Below are positions 1 through 9,962 of a stretch of DNA of 64,000 bases, one piece after another (positions within the stretch are counted from its first letter, which is position 1; each line of letters opens with the position of its first letter). A program made the translations under genes and the position numbers. Location: the NCBI RefSeq assembly GCF_002575655.3, contig NC_053037.3, forward strand, positions 325,961,294 to 326,025,293, read 5' to 3'. This DNA comes from Aegilops tauschii subsp. strangulata. Its lineage: Eukaryota; Streptophyta; Magnoliopsida; Poales; Poaceae. The notes under the pieces were generated by a model. That model was not told where the DNA came from. It made no database searches and saw only the letters and a list, made by a program, of their open reading frames with translations.

Positions 1-1664
1 CGTCGCACTCAAGGGCATTATCCGTAAGATGGAAGATATGCTACGCTCGTGTGCGACTATCCATCATGACCACTATCTTCTTCGCCAGCAAAGGAGAACT
101 AAGTATTGGGTATGGGCACTCCCCTTGGCGACTGCCAAGCTTGGGGGAGGTGCCCCGGTATCGTATCACCATCACACTCCTATCTTTATCGTTTTTCTTA
201 GTTCGATCCTTTTGGTAATATCTTGATCTAGTAGAATAAAAGTTTAGTAAGATTTAGTTTTGAGTTTTGCTTTATGATCGTTCTATGTAATCGAGTTCGT
301 GAGCTATATATGTAATAAAGATTAGTGTTGAGTCAAGGGCTTGATTACTTTGCTATGATCTTGAGTGAATATAAAAAAAAGAAATAAAAATAATGAAAGA
401 GATCATATTGATCTTATGGAGAGTAATGACTTCACATATAAATAGTATGATGATTAAAAGTTGTTGAGAGTTGACAAACATAGTTTTGGTCATCGTTGCA
501 ATTAATAGGAAGTGATAAAGAAAGAGAGGTTTAACATATAAAAACACTATCTTGGACATCTTTTATGATTGTGAGCACTCATTAAAATATGACATGCTAA
601 AGAGTTGATGTTGGACAAGGAAGACAACGTAATGGGTTATGTTTTCTTATATCTGAAATAAAGTATATTGTCATGGATCATCCAACATGTTGAGCTTGCT
701 TTTCTCCCTCATGCTAGCCAATTCTTTGCACCAAGTAGAAATACTACTTGTGCTTCCAAATATCCTTAAACCCAGTTTTGCCATGAGAGTCCACCATACC
801 TACCTATGGATTGAGTAAGATCCTTCAAGTAAGTTGTCATCGTTGCACGCAATAAAAATTGCTCTCTAAATATGTATGATTTATTAGTGTGGAGAAAATA
901 AGCTTTATACGATCTTGTGATGTGGAAGAAATAAAAGCGACGGACTGCATAATAAAGGTCCATATCACAAGTGGCAATATAAAGTGACGTTCTTTCGCAT
1001 TAAGATTTTGTGCATCCAACCATAAAAGCACATGACAACCTCTGCTTCCCTCTGCGAAGGGCCTAACTTTTACTTTTATCTTCTACCCTTATGCAAAGAG
1101 TCATGGTGATCTTCACCTTTCCCTTTTACATTTTATCCTTTGGCAAGCACATTGTGTTGGAAAGATCCTGATACACATATCCAATTGGATGTAAGTTGGC
1201 ATGAACTATTATTGTTGACGTTACCCTTGAGGTAAAAGGTTGGGAGGCGAAACTATAAGCCCCTGTCTTTCTCTGTGTTCGATTAAAACTCCATACCCAT
1301 AAGTACTGCGTGAGTGTTAGCAATTGGGAAAGACTAAATGATAGTTGAGTATGTGGACTTGCTGAAAAGCTCTTACATAGACTCTTTCCGATGTTATGAT
1401 AAATTGCAATTGCTTCAATGACTGAGGTTATACTTTGTTAGTTTTCAATGAGGTTTCTGATTCATACTTGACTTTGTGAATAAATTGTTACTTTATCATA
1501 AGAAATCACATGACAATATTTATATATGATGCTGTTATAAAAATGATCATGATGCCCTCATGTCCGTATTTTATTTTATCGACACCTCTATCTCTAAACA
1601 TGTGGACATATTTATCGTTATCGGCTTCCGCTTGAGGACAAGCGAGGTCTAAGCTTGGGGGAGT
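1..1664 (+). mobile_element. Gypsy element A, 3' internal non-coding region
   Basis: This is the long untranslated stretch between the coding part and the 3' LTR of an Athila-type gypsy retrotransposon. It has no long reading frame and runs directly into a polypurine tract and an LTR. Blocks of it, especially 480-1320, are clearly similar to 34320-35230, the same part of a second gypsy element in this window. The shared text includes a phrase about 'ttggacaaggaagacaacgt' and another reading 'gatccttcaagtaagttgtc'. The 5' part of the element is outside the window. The assignment to the Sabrina/WHAM/Fatima group is from memory. Confidence 0.75.
1651..1664 (+). promoter_or_regulatory. Polypurine tract of gypsy element A
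   Basis: The sequence AAGCTTGGGGGAGT lies immediately before the LTR start TGATACGTCC. It is the expected plus-strand primer site for reverse transcription. Element B has the near-identical AAGCTTGGGGATGC in the same place, which supports both calls. Confidence 0.8.
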
Positions 1665-3176
1665 TGATACGTCCATTTTGCATCATGCTTTTATATCGAT
1701 ATTTGTTGCATTATGGGCTGTTATTACACATTATGTCACAATACTTATGCCTATTCTCTCTTATTTTACAAGGTTTGCCTGAAGAGGGAGAATGCCGGCA
1801 GCTGGAATTCTGGGCTGGAAAAGAAGCAAATATTAGAGACTTATTCTGCACAACTCCAAAAGTCCTGAAACTCCACGGAAGTCATTTTTGGAATTAATAA
1901 AAAATATTGAGCGAAGAAACTGCCAGAGGGGGGCCACACCCTGGCCACGAGGGTGGGAGGCACACCCTACCCCCCTGGGCGCGCCCCCTGCCTTGTGGGC
2001 CCCCTGGCAGGCCTCCGGTGCCCATCTTTGGCTATATGGTGTCTTCTACCCTGGAAAAAATCAGAAGCAAGCTTTCGTGAAGAAACTCCGCCGCCACGAG
2101 GCGGAACCAATCTAGGGCTCCGGCAGAGCTGTTCTATCGGGGAAACTTCCCTCCGGGAGGGGGAAATCATCACCATCGTCATCACCAACGATCCTCTCAT
2201 CAGGAGGGGGTCAATCTCCATCAACATCTTCACCAGCACCATCTCCTCTCAAACCCTAGTTCATCTCTTGTATCCAATCTTTGTCTCCAAACCTTAGATT
2301 GGTACCTGTAGGTTGCTAGTAGTGTTGATTACTCCTTATAGTTGATGCTAGTTGGTTTACTTGGTGGAAGATCATATGTTCAGATCCATTATGCATATTA
2401 ATACCCCTCTGATTTTGAACATGAATATTATTTGTGAGTAGTTACTTTTGTTCCTGAGGACATGGGAGAAGTCTTGCTATAAGTAGTCATGTGAATTTGG
2501 TATTCGTTCGATATTTTGATGAGATGTATGTTGTCTCTCCTCTAGTGGTGTCATGTGAACGTCGACTACATGACACTTCACCATTGTTTGGGCCTAGAGG
2601 AAGGCATTGGGAAGTAATAAGTAGATGATGGGTTGCTAGAGTGACAGAAGCTTAAACCCTAGTTTATGCGTTGCTTCGTAAGGGGCTGATTTGGATCCAT
2701 ATGTTTCATGCTATGGTTAGGTTTACCTTAATACTTCTTTTGTAGTTGTGGATGCTTGCAATAGGAGTTAATCATAAGTGGGATGCTTGTTCAAGTAAGG
2801 ATAGCACTCAAGCACCGGTCCACCCACATATCAAATTATCAAAGTACCGAACGTGAATCATATGAGCGTGATGAAAACTAGCTTGACGATAATTCCCATG
2901 TGTCCTCGGGAGCGTTTTCCTTTATATAAGAGTTTGTCTAGGCTTGTACTTTTCTAGAAAAAGGATTGGGCCATCTTGCTGCACTTTATTTACACTTGTT
3001 ACTTGTTACCCGTTACAAATTATCTTATCACAAAACTATCTGTTACCGATAATTTCAGTGCTTGCAGAGAATACCTTACTGAAAACCGCTTGTCATTTCC
3101 TTCTGCTCCTCGTTGGGTTCGACACTCTTACTTATCGAAAGGACTATGATAGATCCCCTACACTTGTGGGTCATCA
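1665..3176 (+). mobile_element. 3' LTR of gypsy element A
   Basis: A 1512-bp LTR that starts TGATACGTCC and ends GGGTCATCA, so it has the canonical TG...CA ends. It follows the polypurine tract directly. The matching 5' LTR is outside the window, so the target-site duplication cannot be checked; the next five bases are AAACC. The LTR contains GC-rich segments around 1930-2010 and 2090-2160 that open short spurious reading frames. No coding capacity is expected in it. Confidence 0.85.
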
Positions 3177-4041
3177 AACCACTGCAAAAGAAAAAAGATT
3201 CAGATATTGTCATCTAACACAACTCATTGCGGGCAGTAAAAAGAAGGCTACAGGGTTCTTACTTACCATCCTGCAGTTCACTCTTGTCTTGCATAAAGTG
3301 TAAACAAATAGTTCAATTGACATCTTTTGACCCATTTTAATAACAATCTTTATCAGTTTCCTCACTTGATGTTGGTTCATGAATATCTCATTGCCCCATA
3401 CACAGAAAGGGTCGAAGTGTGGATCTTTGGCAATGATATATGTACCTAAAAGCACCAAGTTAATATTATAAGCTAAACAACAATTGAAAAATGATGTAGT
3501 ACAACACTCCATCAATCCCATTATATAAGATTTTATTACATGTATATCTAGACATCATCAAAACATTAAGGTAACGCTCTTCCTTGTTGCTATGTAGCCT
3601 GGGATTGCATATTTAGTCATTCAGTACAATGCATGTTGCTAAACAACAATTGAAAAATGAAAAGGCATGTTAACTGCAATATCCTTAACAGCAATCAAAT
3701 ATCGTAATTCATAGTGGTATTGTTGAAACTGTTATTGATGAAATTGAACTACATGGCAAATAGTTGCACATATAGAGCATCACATTGTGAAGAACTGAAA
3801 TAAACAAGTCATAAGGACATCTCTAGGTGATCCTTAAAAAGTTAAAGGACTAAAACCCTTAGTGGATATATATATATATACTCCACCATTTTTTGGCCTT
3901 TTCTAGTCGATCCCCTAAACTTAAGGTTGTAAACTTCAATTTGATCAAGTTCAAAGCAGGTTCAACCGAAAGTAGCATGCAATCAAACATAAACATAGAT
4001 AGTTTTGCATTACCGAACATAAAACATAAATTTAAACTTAG
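3177..4041. other. Transposon-derived spacer with one B3-like exon
   Basis: AT-rich DNA between LTR A and the AP2-like pseudogene. Apart from the minus-strand exon at 3267-3445 nothing coding is visible. It contains a short TA microsatellite near 3866-3882. The exon is paralogous to one in CACTA D (31909-32086), so this stretch is probably CACTA-derived. Confidence 0.5.
3267..3445 (-). pseudogene. Isolated exon of a CACTA-borne B3-like gene
   Basis: Read on the minus strand, this 179-nt segment is bounded by a plausible acceptor (tttag before 3445) and donor (gtaagt from 3266). It encodes a peptide with FDPFCVWGNEIFMNQHQVRK, which closely matches the exon at 31909-32086 (IDPFCVRGNEIFMNKRQVRK) with the same splice borders. 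In the second copy the next exon looks like a B3 DNA-binding domain. Here no B3 exon or other partner exon is seen nearby, so this is a stranded fragment. The function of this exon is unknown; B3 applies only to the neighbouring exon in the other copy. Confidence 0.6.
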
Positions 4042-4937
4042 CTAAACTACTTTCGGTCGAAGTAGAGGTCGAGCCAATCCTTCCTCGTCATGTACGGTGT
4101 GCCGCGAGCCGGGTCCGGGCCAGTACCGTCGTCGGGGTCGTTGGGGGGAGGCACTCCTCCAATCGTCAACGTCGATCTCCTCGTCCTCGGGGCCCACCTC
4201 GACGCCCTTCGCGCCGCCGTCGCCGCCGCCTTCAACCTCGTCATCAGAGGAGAGCGCGATAACCTCGCCGCCCTCCGCACCGCCACCCTCGCCACCTTCG
4301 ACCTCGTCATCGGAGGAGAGCGTGATAACCTCGCCGCCCTCCTCGCCAGCAAAGATTGCCCGCTCCGCCTCCACGAGCTCCGGGTGCTGCCGGCAGAGCT
4401 CTTGCATGTAGGGCTCGTCGGCGGCCTCGGCCTCGAGGCGCTCCCATGCCTCGCGATCCTCCCGCGCCATAGTCGAGCTCACCACCCTGGCTCCGGCGGA
4501 ACGAGGTGGACCGGACGTGTGCCGAAGGGGAAATTGAGCCTAGCCGCCGCGCTGTGGTAGCGGACCTGCCAGCGGTCGTACTCCATGGCCGTGAGCTCGG
4601 CCGTGTGGAAGCTACCGAACCACCGGCGGGTGTGGGTCTCTCGATCTGTAATCTCGGTGACCCACGTCCCCCACCGTCGCTGCTGGACCCCGAGGTAGGA
4701 CTTCGTCAGCTGTCTGGTCCGAGGGAGGATGGGGAAGTCCTCGAACCGGCGTAGCGGCACGGCGGCGGGTAGATCGGGGGATCGGGCCCGCGAAGGACGA
4801 CGGGGACACCTCAGCGGCCACCTCGCTGGCGCCGGGCGAAAAGGCCGCGATAAACTTCTTTTTGGCCATTGGCTCCTCGAGCTCCCCGGCACACAAGCAG
4901 AGGTTGTGGATGGAGGTGCCGGCGATGGTGGCGACAT
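4042..4937 (-). pseudogene. AP2/ERF-like gene, frameshifted
   Basis: The minus-strand frame from an ATG at 4937 contains an AP2/ERF-type DNA-binding domain, with YLGVQQRRWGTWVTEI, WFGSF, an alanine/tyrosine region and LNFPF at its end. AP2/ERF proteins are plant transcription factors acting in the nucleus. The domain frame ends in a TGA just after VPPEPGW near 4480. The adjacent frame continues with MAREDREAWERLEAEAADEP, an acidic region with two SSDDE blocks, and a stop at 4042. I read this as one gene broken by an indel at about 4486-4490. A second frame change may exist near 4150, because another frame there gives a cleaner C-terminus ending LDLYFDRK. No introns are needed. The N-terminal start is uncertain because the upstream part is low-complexity and Pro/Ser-rich. 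It lies in probable CACTA DNA, and a second AP2-like gene is at 51102-51686. Confidence 0.65.
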
Positions 4938-5479
4938 ACCAATGGTTTCGAGGGTTGTGTGTGTCTGTGTGAGCGGAGGTTTTGGGGTGTGTGTGGAGGT
5001 GGGGGCAAGGTTGTGTTTGAGGAAATACTGCGGCAACTGAAAATTATACTAGGCGGGAGTAACAAGGCGGGGCCACTAAAAATTTGGATCAAGGGCGAGC
5101 AGATATTTTTGAGATTGCGAGGGATGCAGAGGCGGGAGTAAAATGCCGGGGCTACTGAAAATTTGAATCAAGGGACTGAAGCAGAGCGGGAGTAACAGAC
5201 ATCGCACACGGTCCGCAAATACTAATTGTGTGCTATCAAACATTAAAACCTTCCAGGCGGTAGATATTTTCGAGATTGCGAGGATGCAGAGGCGGGAGTT
5301 TTTGGGGAGTGAGCTACTGTGCTTGACACGCCGGCTGTGGACTGTAGCCGACGCACCTTCTCGCGTAAGCCATATGCATACTATACACCGACGATGCTCC
5401 AAGATATTTTGTGCTACATCTCACACGGTTGGTGATAATAAACTATGTGGGATCTACTTGATTTGAATTACAAAATGGG
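4938..5479. repeat. Short direct repeats and CACTA-like motif
   Basis: Two copies of a 'gagattgcgagg(g)atgcag' plus 'aggcgggag' segment lie at about 5112-5141 and 5271-5299, and a related 'gcgggagtaac' occurs near 5052 and 5190. Between them, at 5198-5215, is catcgcacacggtccg. This resembles the repeated 'tcgcacacgg' motif of the CACTA right arm at 30160-30644. It suggests that this stretch belongs to the same CACTA element. Confidence 0.45.
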
Positions 5480-8370
5480 GTCACAGCGGCAATGGACGCT
5501 ATTTGAATTGCTAGACGTTTTATCTGAAGTGAACATGCAACTATATGTGTGTCGTAAAAGAATTGGAATTATTCAGGGTTCGTTTGGACATTTTATACAT
5601 TAAACTGGTTTTCTAGCCATTTCACGTGCACAATTCAAAATTAAACTACATGCACATGCTCCAATGCACCAACGTTGGTTGAAAAATCACATGTGTGTCC
5701 TTGGGTGAATTTCTAGGTCCCATGCAAGAGATGGGAATGAATTTCAAACACCAGGGCACAATTGATTGCCGGTAAAACGTTGAGATACCTAGTTTTTAAA
5801 TTCTAGTAAATCCAAAACTCGTCTGAAATTCATGAAACTTGGCATGCTATCTTGGAGCGGCATCAACATGTCGTGGTGAAAATTTTGTCCCATTTGGGGC
5901 AGGTTTGGGTATAAGCTTCTCACAACAAGAATGATGGTTTCGATAGGGAACGTACCACCTTTGGGGATGGGGAGATTTCCGTTGCCTCTTATTGCTTTCA
6001 AAAAAATTCTAGTGTCAACATAGAACTACAGGAGTGTTGTGTTTAATCTTGGAATTTTCGGGGTTCGTTTAGCCTTTTTTATACATTAACTGGGTTTTGT
6101 AGGCATTTTATGTGCATAATTCAAATTTGAACTACAAGCAGATGCTCCAATGCACCAAAGTTGGTTGAAAAATCACATGTGTGTCCTTGGGTGAATTTCT
6201 AGGTCCCATGCAAGAGATGGGAGTGAAATTCAAACACCAGGGGCACTGTTGATTGCCGGCAAAATGTTGAGATGCCTGGTTTTTAAATTCTAGTAAATCC
6301 AAAACTCGTCTGAAATTCATGAAACTTGGCATGCTATCATGGAGCGGCATCAACATGCCGTGGTAAAAAATTTGTCCCATTTGGGGCAGGTTCGGGTATA
6401 AGCTTCTCACAAACCAGATCTTCTCACAACAAGCATGATGGTTTCGATAGGGAACGTCCCACCTTTGGGGACGAAACGATATCCATTGCCTCTTATTGCT
6501 TTCAAATTTTTCTCGTGTCAACATAGAACAACAGGAGTGTTGTGTCAATTTTTGGGATTTTTCGGTGTTCATTTGGACATTTTTATGCATTAACTGAGTT
6601 TTTAATGCATTTATGTGCATAATTCAAATTTGAACTACATGCACATGCTCTAGTGCACATAAATTGGTTGAAAAATAAAATATGTGTCCTTGGGTGCATG
6701 CTTAGGTCCCATGCAAGAAATGGGAATGAATTTCAAACACCAGGGCGCCGTTGATTGCCGGCAAAACATTGATATGCCTGGTTTTTAATTTCTAGTAAAT
6801 CCAAAACTCGTCTGAAATTCATGAAACTTGGCATGCTATCATGGAGCGGCATAAAAATGCCGAGGTAAAAAATTTGTCCCTTTTGGTGCAGGTTTGGGTA
6901 TATGCTTCTCAAAACCAGACCTTCTCACAACAAGCCTGATGGTTTCGGTAGGGAACGTATGTCCCACCTTTGGAGACGAAACGATATCCATTGCCTCTTA
7001 TTGCTTTCAAAAATTTTCTCGTGTCAACATAGAACAACAGGAGTGTTGTGTCAATTTTTTGGGATTTTTCGAGGTTCGTTTAGACATTTTTATGCATTAA
7101 GTGAGTTTTCTAGGCATTTTATGTGCATAATTCAAATTTGAAATACATGCACATGCTCCAGTCCATATAAATTGGATGAAAATCACATGTGTGTCCTTGG
7201 GTGCATGCTTAGGTCCCATGCAAGAGACGGGAATGAATTTCAAACACCAGGGCACTGTTGATTACCGGCAAAACGTTGAGATACCTAGTTTTTAAATTCT
7301 GGTAAATCCAAAACTCGTCTGAAATTCATGAAAGTTGGCATGCTATCATGGAGCGCCATCAACATGCCGTGGTGAAAATTTTGTCCCATTTGGGACAGGT
7401 TTGGGTATAAGCTTCTCACAAACCAGAGCTTCTCACAACAAGCATGATGGTTCCGATAGGGAACGCACCACCTTTGGGGACGGGACGATATCCGTTGCCT
7501 CTTATTGCTTTCGAAAAATTTCTAGTGTCAACATAGAACAACAGGAGTGTTGTGTCAATTTTTGTGATTTTTCGAGGTTCGTTTGGACATTTTTATGCAT
7601 TAACTGGGTTTTCTAGGCATTTTATGTGCATAATTCAAATTTGAACTACAAGCACATGCTCCAATGCACTAAAGTTGGTTGAAAAATCTAATCTTTGTCC
7701 TTGGGTGAATTTCTAGGTCCCATGCAAGGGATGAGAATGAAATTCAAACACCAGGGCACTGTTGATTGCCGGCAAAATGTTGAGATGCCTGGTTTTAGAA
7801 TTCTAGTAAATCCAAAACTCGTCTGAAATTCATGAAACTTCGCATGCTATCATGGAGCGGCATCAACATGCCGTGGTAAAAAAATTGTCCCATTCGGGGC
7901 AGGTTCGGGTATATGCTTCTCACAAACCAGAGCTTCTCACAACAAGCATGATGGTTTCGGTAGGGAACGTCCCACCTTTGGGGATGAAATGATATCCATT
8001 GCCTCTTATTGCTTTCAAACATTTTCTCGTGTCAACATAGAACAACAGGAGTGTTGTGTCAATTTTTGGGATTTTTCGGGGTTCATTTGGACATTTTTAT
8101 GCATTAACTGAGTTTTCAATGCATTTATGTGCATAATTCAAATTTGAACTACATGCACATGCTCCAATGCATATAAATTGGTTGAAAAATCAAATCTGTG
8201 TCCTTGGGTGCATGCTTAGGTCCCATGCAAGCAATGGGAATGAATTTCAAACACCAGGGCACCGTTGATTGCCGGCAAACATTGAGATGCCTGGTTTTTA
8301 AATTCTAGTAAATCCAAAACTCGTCTGAAATTCATGAAACTTGGCATGCTATCATGGAATGGCACCCGAC
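5480..8370 (+). repeat. Tandem array, six ~500-bp units
   Basis: A marker sequence (ggcatgctat, preceded by a 'cgtctgaaattcatgaaa' phrase) recurs at 5841, 6328, 6830, 7337, 7841 (as cgcatgctat) and 8343. Spacings are 487, 502, 507, 504 and 502 bp. The units share long stretches with scattered substitutions. Two sub-types can be told apart: units 1, 2 and 5 carry 'gggtgaatttctagg', while 3, 4 and 6 carry 'gggtgcatgcttagg'. Short reading frames inside are by-products of the repetition. The array sits in probable CACTA DNA, where long tandem blocks are common. Confidence 0.9.
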
Positions 8371-8812
8371 ATGCTGTGGCATTTTTCGTGTCCATTCTGA
8401 GAGAAGGCGCACTCGGATAATGACAGCCAACAAAGGCATTTTGAAAAAAAGCTGCCACTTTAATATCTCAAACGTTTGTAGAATTCAAACCATCTGCGTT
8501 CTATTAACCATTCACGTGACGCCATGTGTCTTGGTTTTAATGGCCGTAGGAGATGCCGTGCGGACAACTGCTTGACCTTGACTGAACGGGAGGCGTGCGA
8601 GCGCAGTCCGGTGCGCATGCTGACCGAGAGGCGTGCAAGCTGTCCTCCAATGTGCAGGCTCATCGGGAAGCGTGCGAGCTGTATGCTATGCAGGCTCACT
8701 GGGAAGCGATGCCGTTGACTTCCATGGCCGCCCGCCCGAGCCGCTGTTTAATACGGGCGGCCTTACTGTTCGCCTCCCATTCCCCTCCCTCCCGCAGACC
8801 TACACCAATGCC

Positions 8813-9406
8813 ATGGCGCAGAACGATCATCTGCCACTAGTCTTCAAGTTTGGTGAAGTCAACTCCGAGCCGGAGGAGATAGAAAATAAGGAGGAATGGG
8901 GCCTCATGGACATGGCCCAGAACGAGCTGGCCGCGGCGGTTGCTGCCCCCGCTCCCGTCCCAACTCCCATCCCCGCGCCCGCGCCAGCGACCATCCCAAT
9001 AGCATTGACGGGCTGGTCACCGAGCACTATCGTAGAGCTGGAAGCCGCGGGCGTCAGCGAGGTCTCCGCGGACCCGCGCGAGCTCGTGTACATGCCAGCG
9101 CCCGTGCCCGTGCGGGCCCCTCCACCCACCATGGTGCCATCCCCCGTGCGTTTGGCTACACCCGCCGCGCCCGTGCCCGTGCGCGCGCCCCCCTCAGCGG
9201 CATGGGACGCTGCCGTCGACCGCCACCTCTCAGTAGTGCCAGTTGTCGTCCTCCCGCGCCCTGCCCGTCGATCGCACGAGGACATGATGTTTGATTTACA
9301 AGTGAAGAACATTTTGTGCTGCCTTGAAGACTTCAACAACGGCGTCCCGAAGGACGAGGACGACAACGACGGCGCAGCACGCCGCCTCCACCGCCGCCGG
9401 AAATAG
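8813..9406 (+). CDS. Pro/Ala-rich hypothetical protein
   Basis: A 197-codon frame starts at the ATG of 8813 (MAQNDHLPLVFKFGEV) and ends with TAG at 9404-9406. The frame is open further upstream to 8633, but that part looks non-coding, and the 8813 ATG has a good plant context (gccATGgcg). Residues about 45-145 are very rich in Pro, Ala and Val, with repeated 'PVPVRAPP'. The C-terminal part is more varied (MMFDLQVKNILCCLEDFNNG) and ends in a basic RRLHRRRK tail that could be a nuclear signal. I do not recognise a family. It lies just downstream of the tandem array in probable CACTA DNA, so it may be a transposon-borne or captured ORF. A possible TATA-like tttaata is near 8748. Confidence 0.4.
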   Translation: MAQNDHLPLVFKFGEVNSEPEEIENKEEWGLMDMAQNELAAAVAAPAPVPTPIPAPAPATIPIALTGWSPSTIVELEAAGVSEVSADPRELVYMPAPVPVRAPPPTMVPSPVRLATPAAPVPVRAPPSAAWDAAVDRHLSVVPVVVLPRPARRSHEDMMFDLQVKNILCCLEDFNNGVPKDEDDNDGAARRLHRRRK

Positions 9407-9962
9407 TTTTTTTGGGGTTAAATACTGTGTCTTGAATTCTCGATCATATGAATATAAATTCCCAGTGTGACTGAATGAAAGATATGGTTTGAACGAACTT
9501 GCATCTTTCTCTCTTAATGTACAGACTTATCAAACGATTTTCTTTTGAAAAAACATCAATGGTTTTTAAATATAAAACACTCATCGCAAACGCTTCAGTT
9601 AGAACACCCGGATGCAAACTGACAGCTTCCCCAGGAAACCAAGGGAAAATGTGCCGAGCAGGATTTTTGCATCCCTTCAACGCAAAACGGTTGTTTTGCA
9701 TGACCCGTGTGCAACCACGTACGAACAATTGGGTAAGATTTGCATATCTGTCATTTTGGGTATGTTGCCATTTGTCAAACTGGAAAGATTGACATTTGTT
9801 TATCTAGTAACATTGCCATTTGTCAACCTTGTAACACTACGATTTGTTGAAATATGCAGCTAAAAATCACTAGCACTATCTAATTTTTGCAACTAAAATC
9901 ACTAGCACTGTTCATATGGACACCACTAGCAGGCGTGAGTTGATGGATGCATATGCAAATGT
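9407..9962. other. AT-rich spacer up to copia element I
   Basis: No gene is recognised. There is a short run of diverged repeats of 'catttgtcaa' around 9768-9850. The last five bases, 9958-9962 (AATGT), are the target-site duplication of element I; the sequence continued, before insertion, at 28481. Confidence 0.6.

Noticed and set aside
1126..1323. Small minus-strand frames in the gypsy A and B non-coding regions
   Set aside because: Short, AT-rich, not conserved as frames between the two related regions.
4090..4560. Plus-strand frame of 156 codons over the AP2-like gene
   Set aside because: It is the shadow of the minus-strand AP2 reading, which has domain residues; the plus-strand translation has no recognisable content.
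5480..8370. CRISPR-like array
   Set aside because: Repeats are ~500 bp long, directly adjoining and without short spacers; the genome is plant.
8827..9366. Minus-strand frame of 179 codons opposite the Pro/Ala-rich ORF
   Set aside because: Ser/Thr/Gly-rich translation forced by the GC-rich repeats on the plus strand; no start context or domain.
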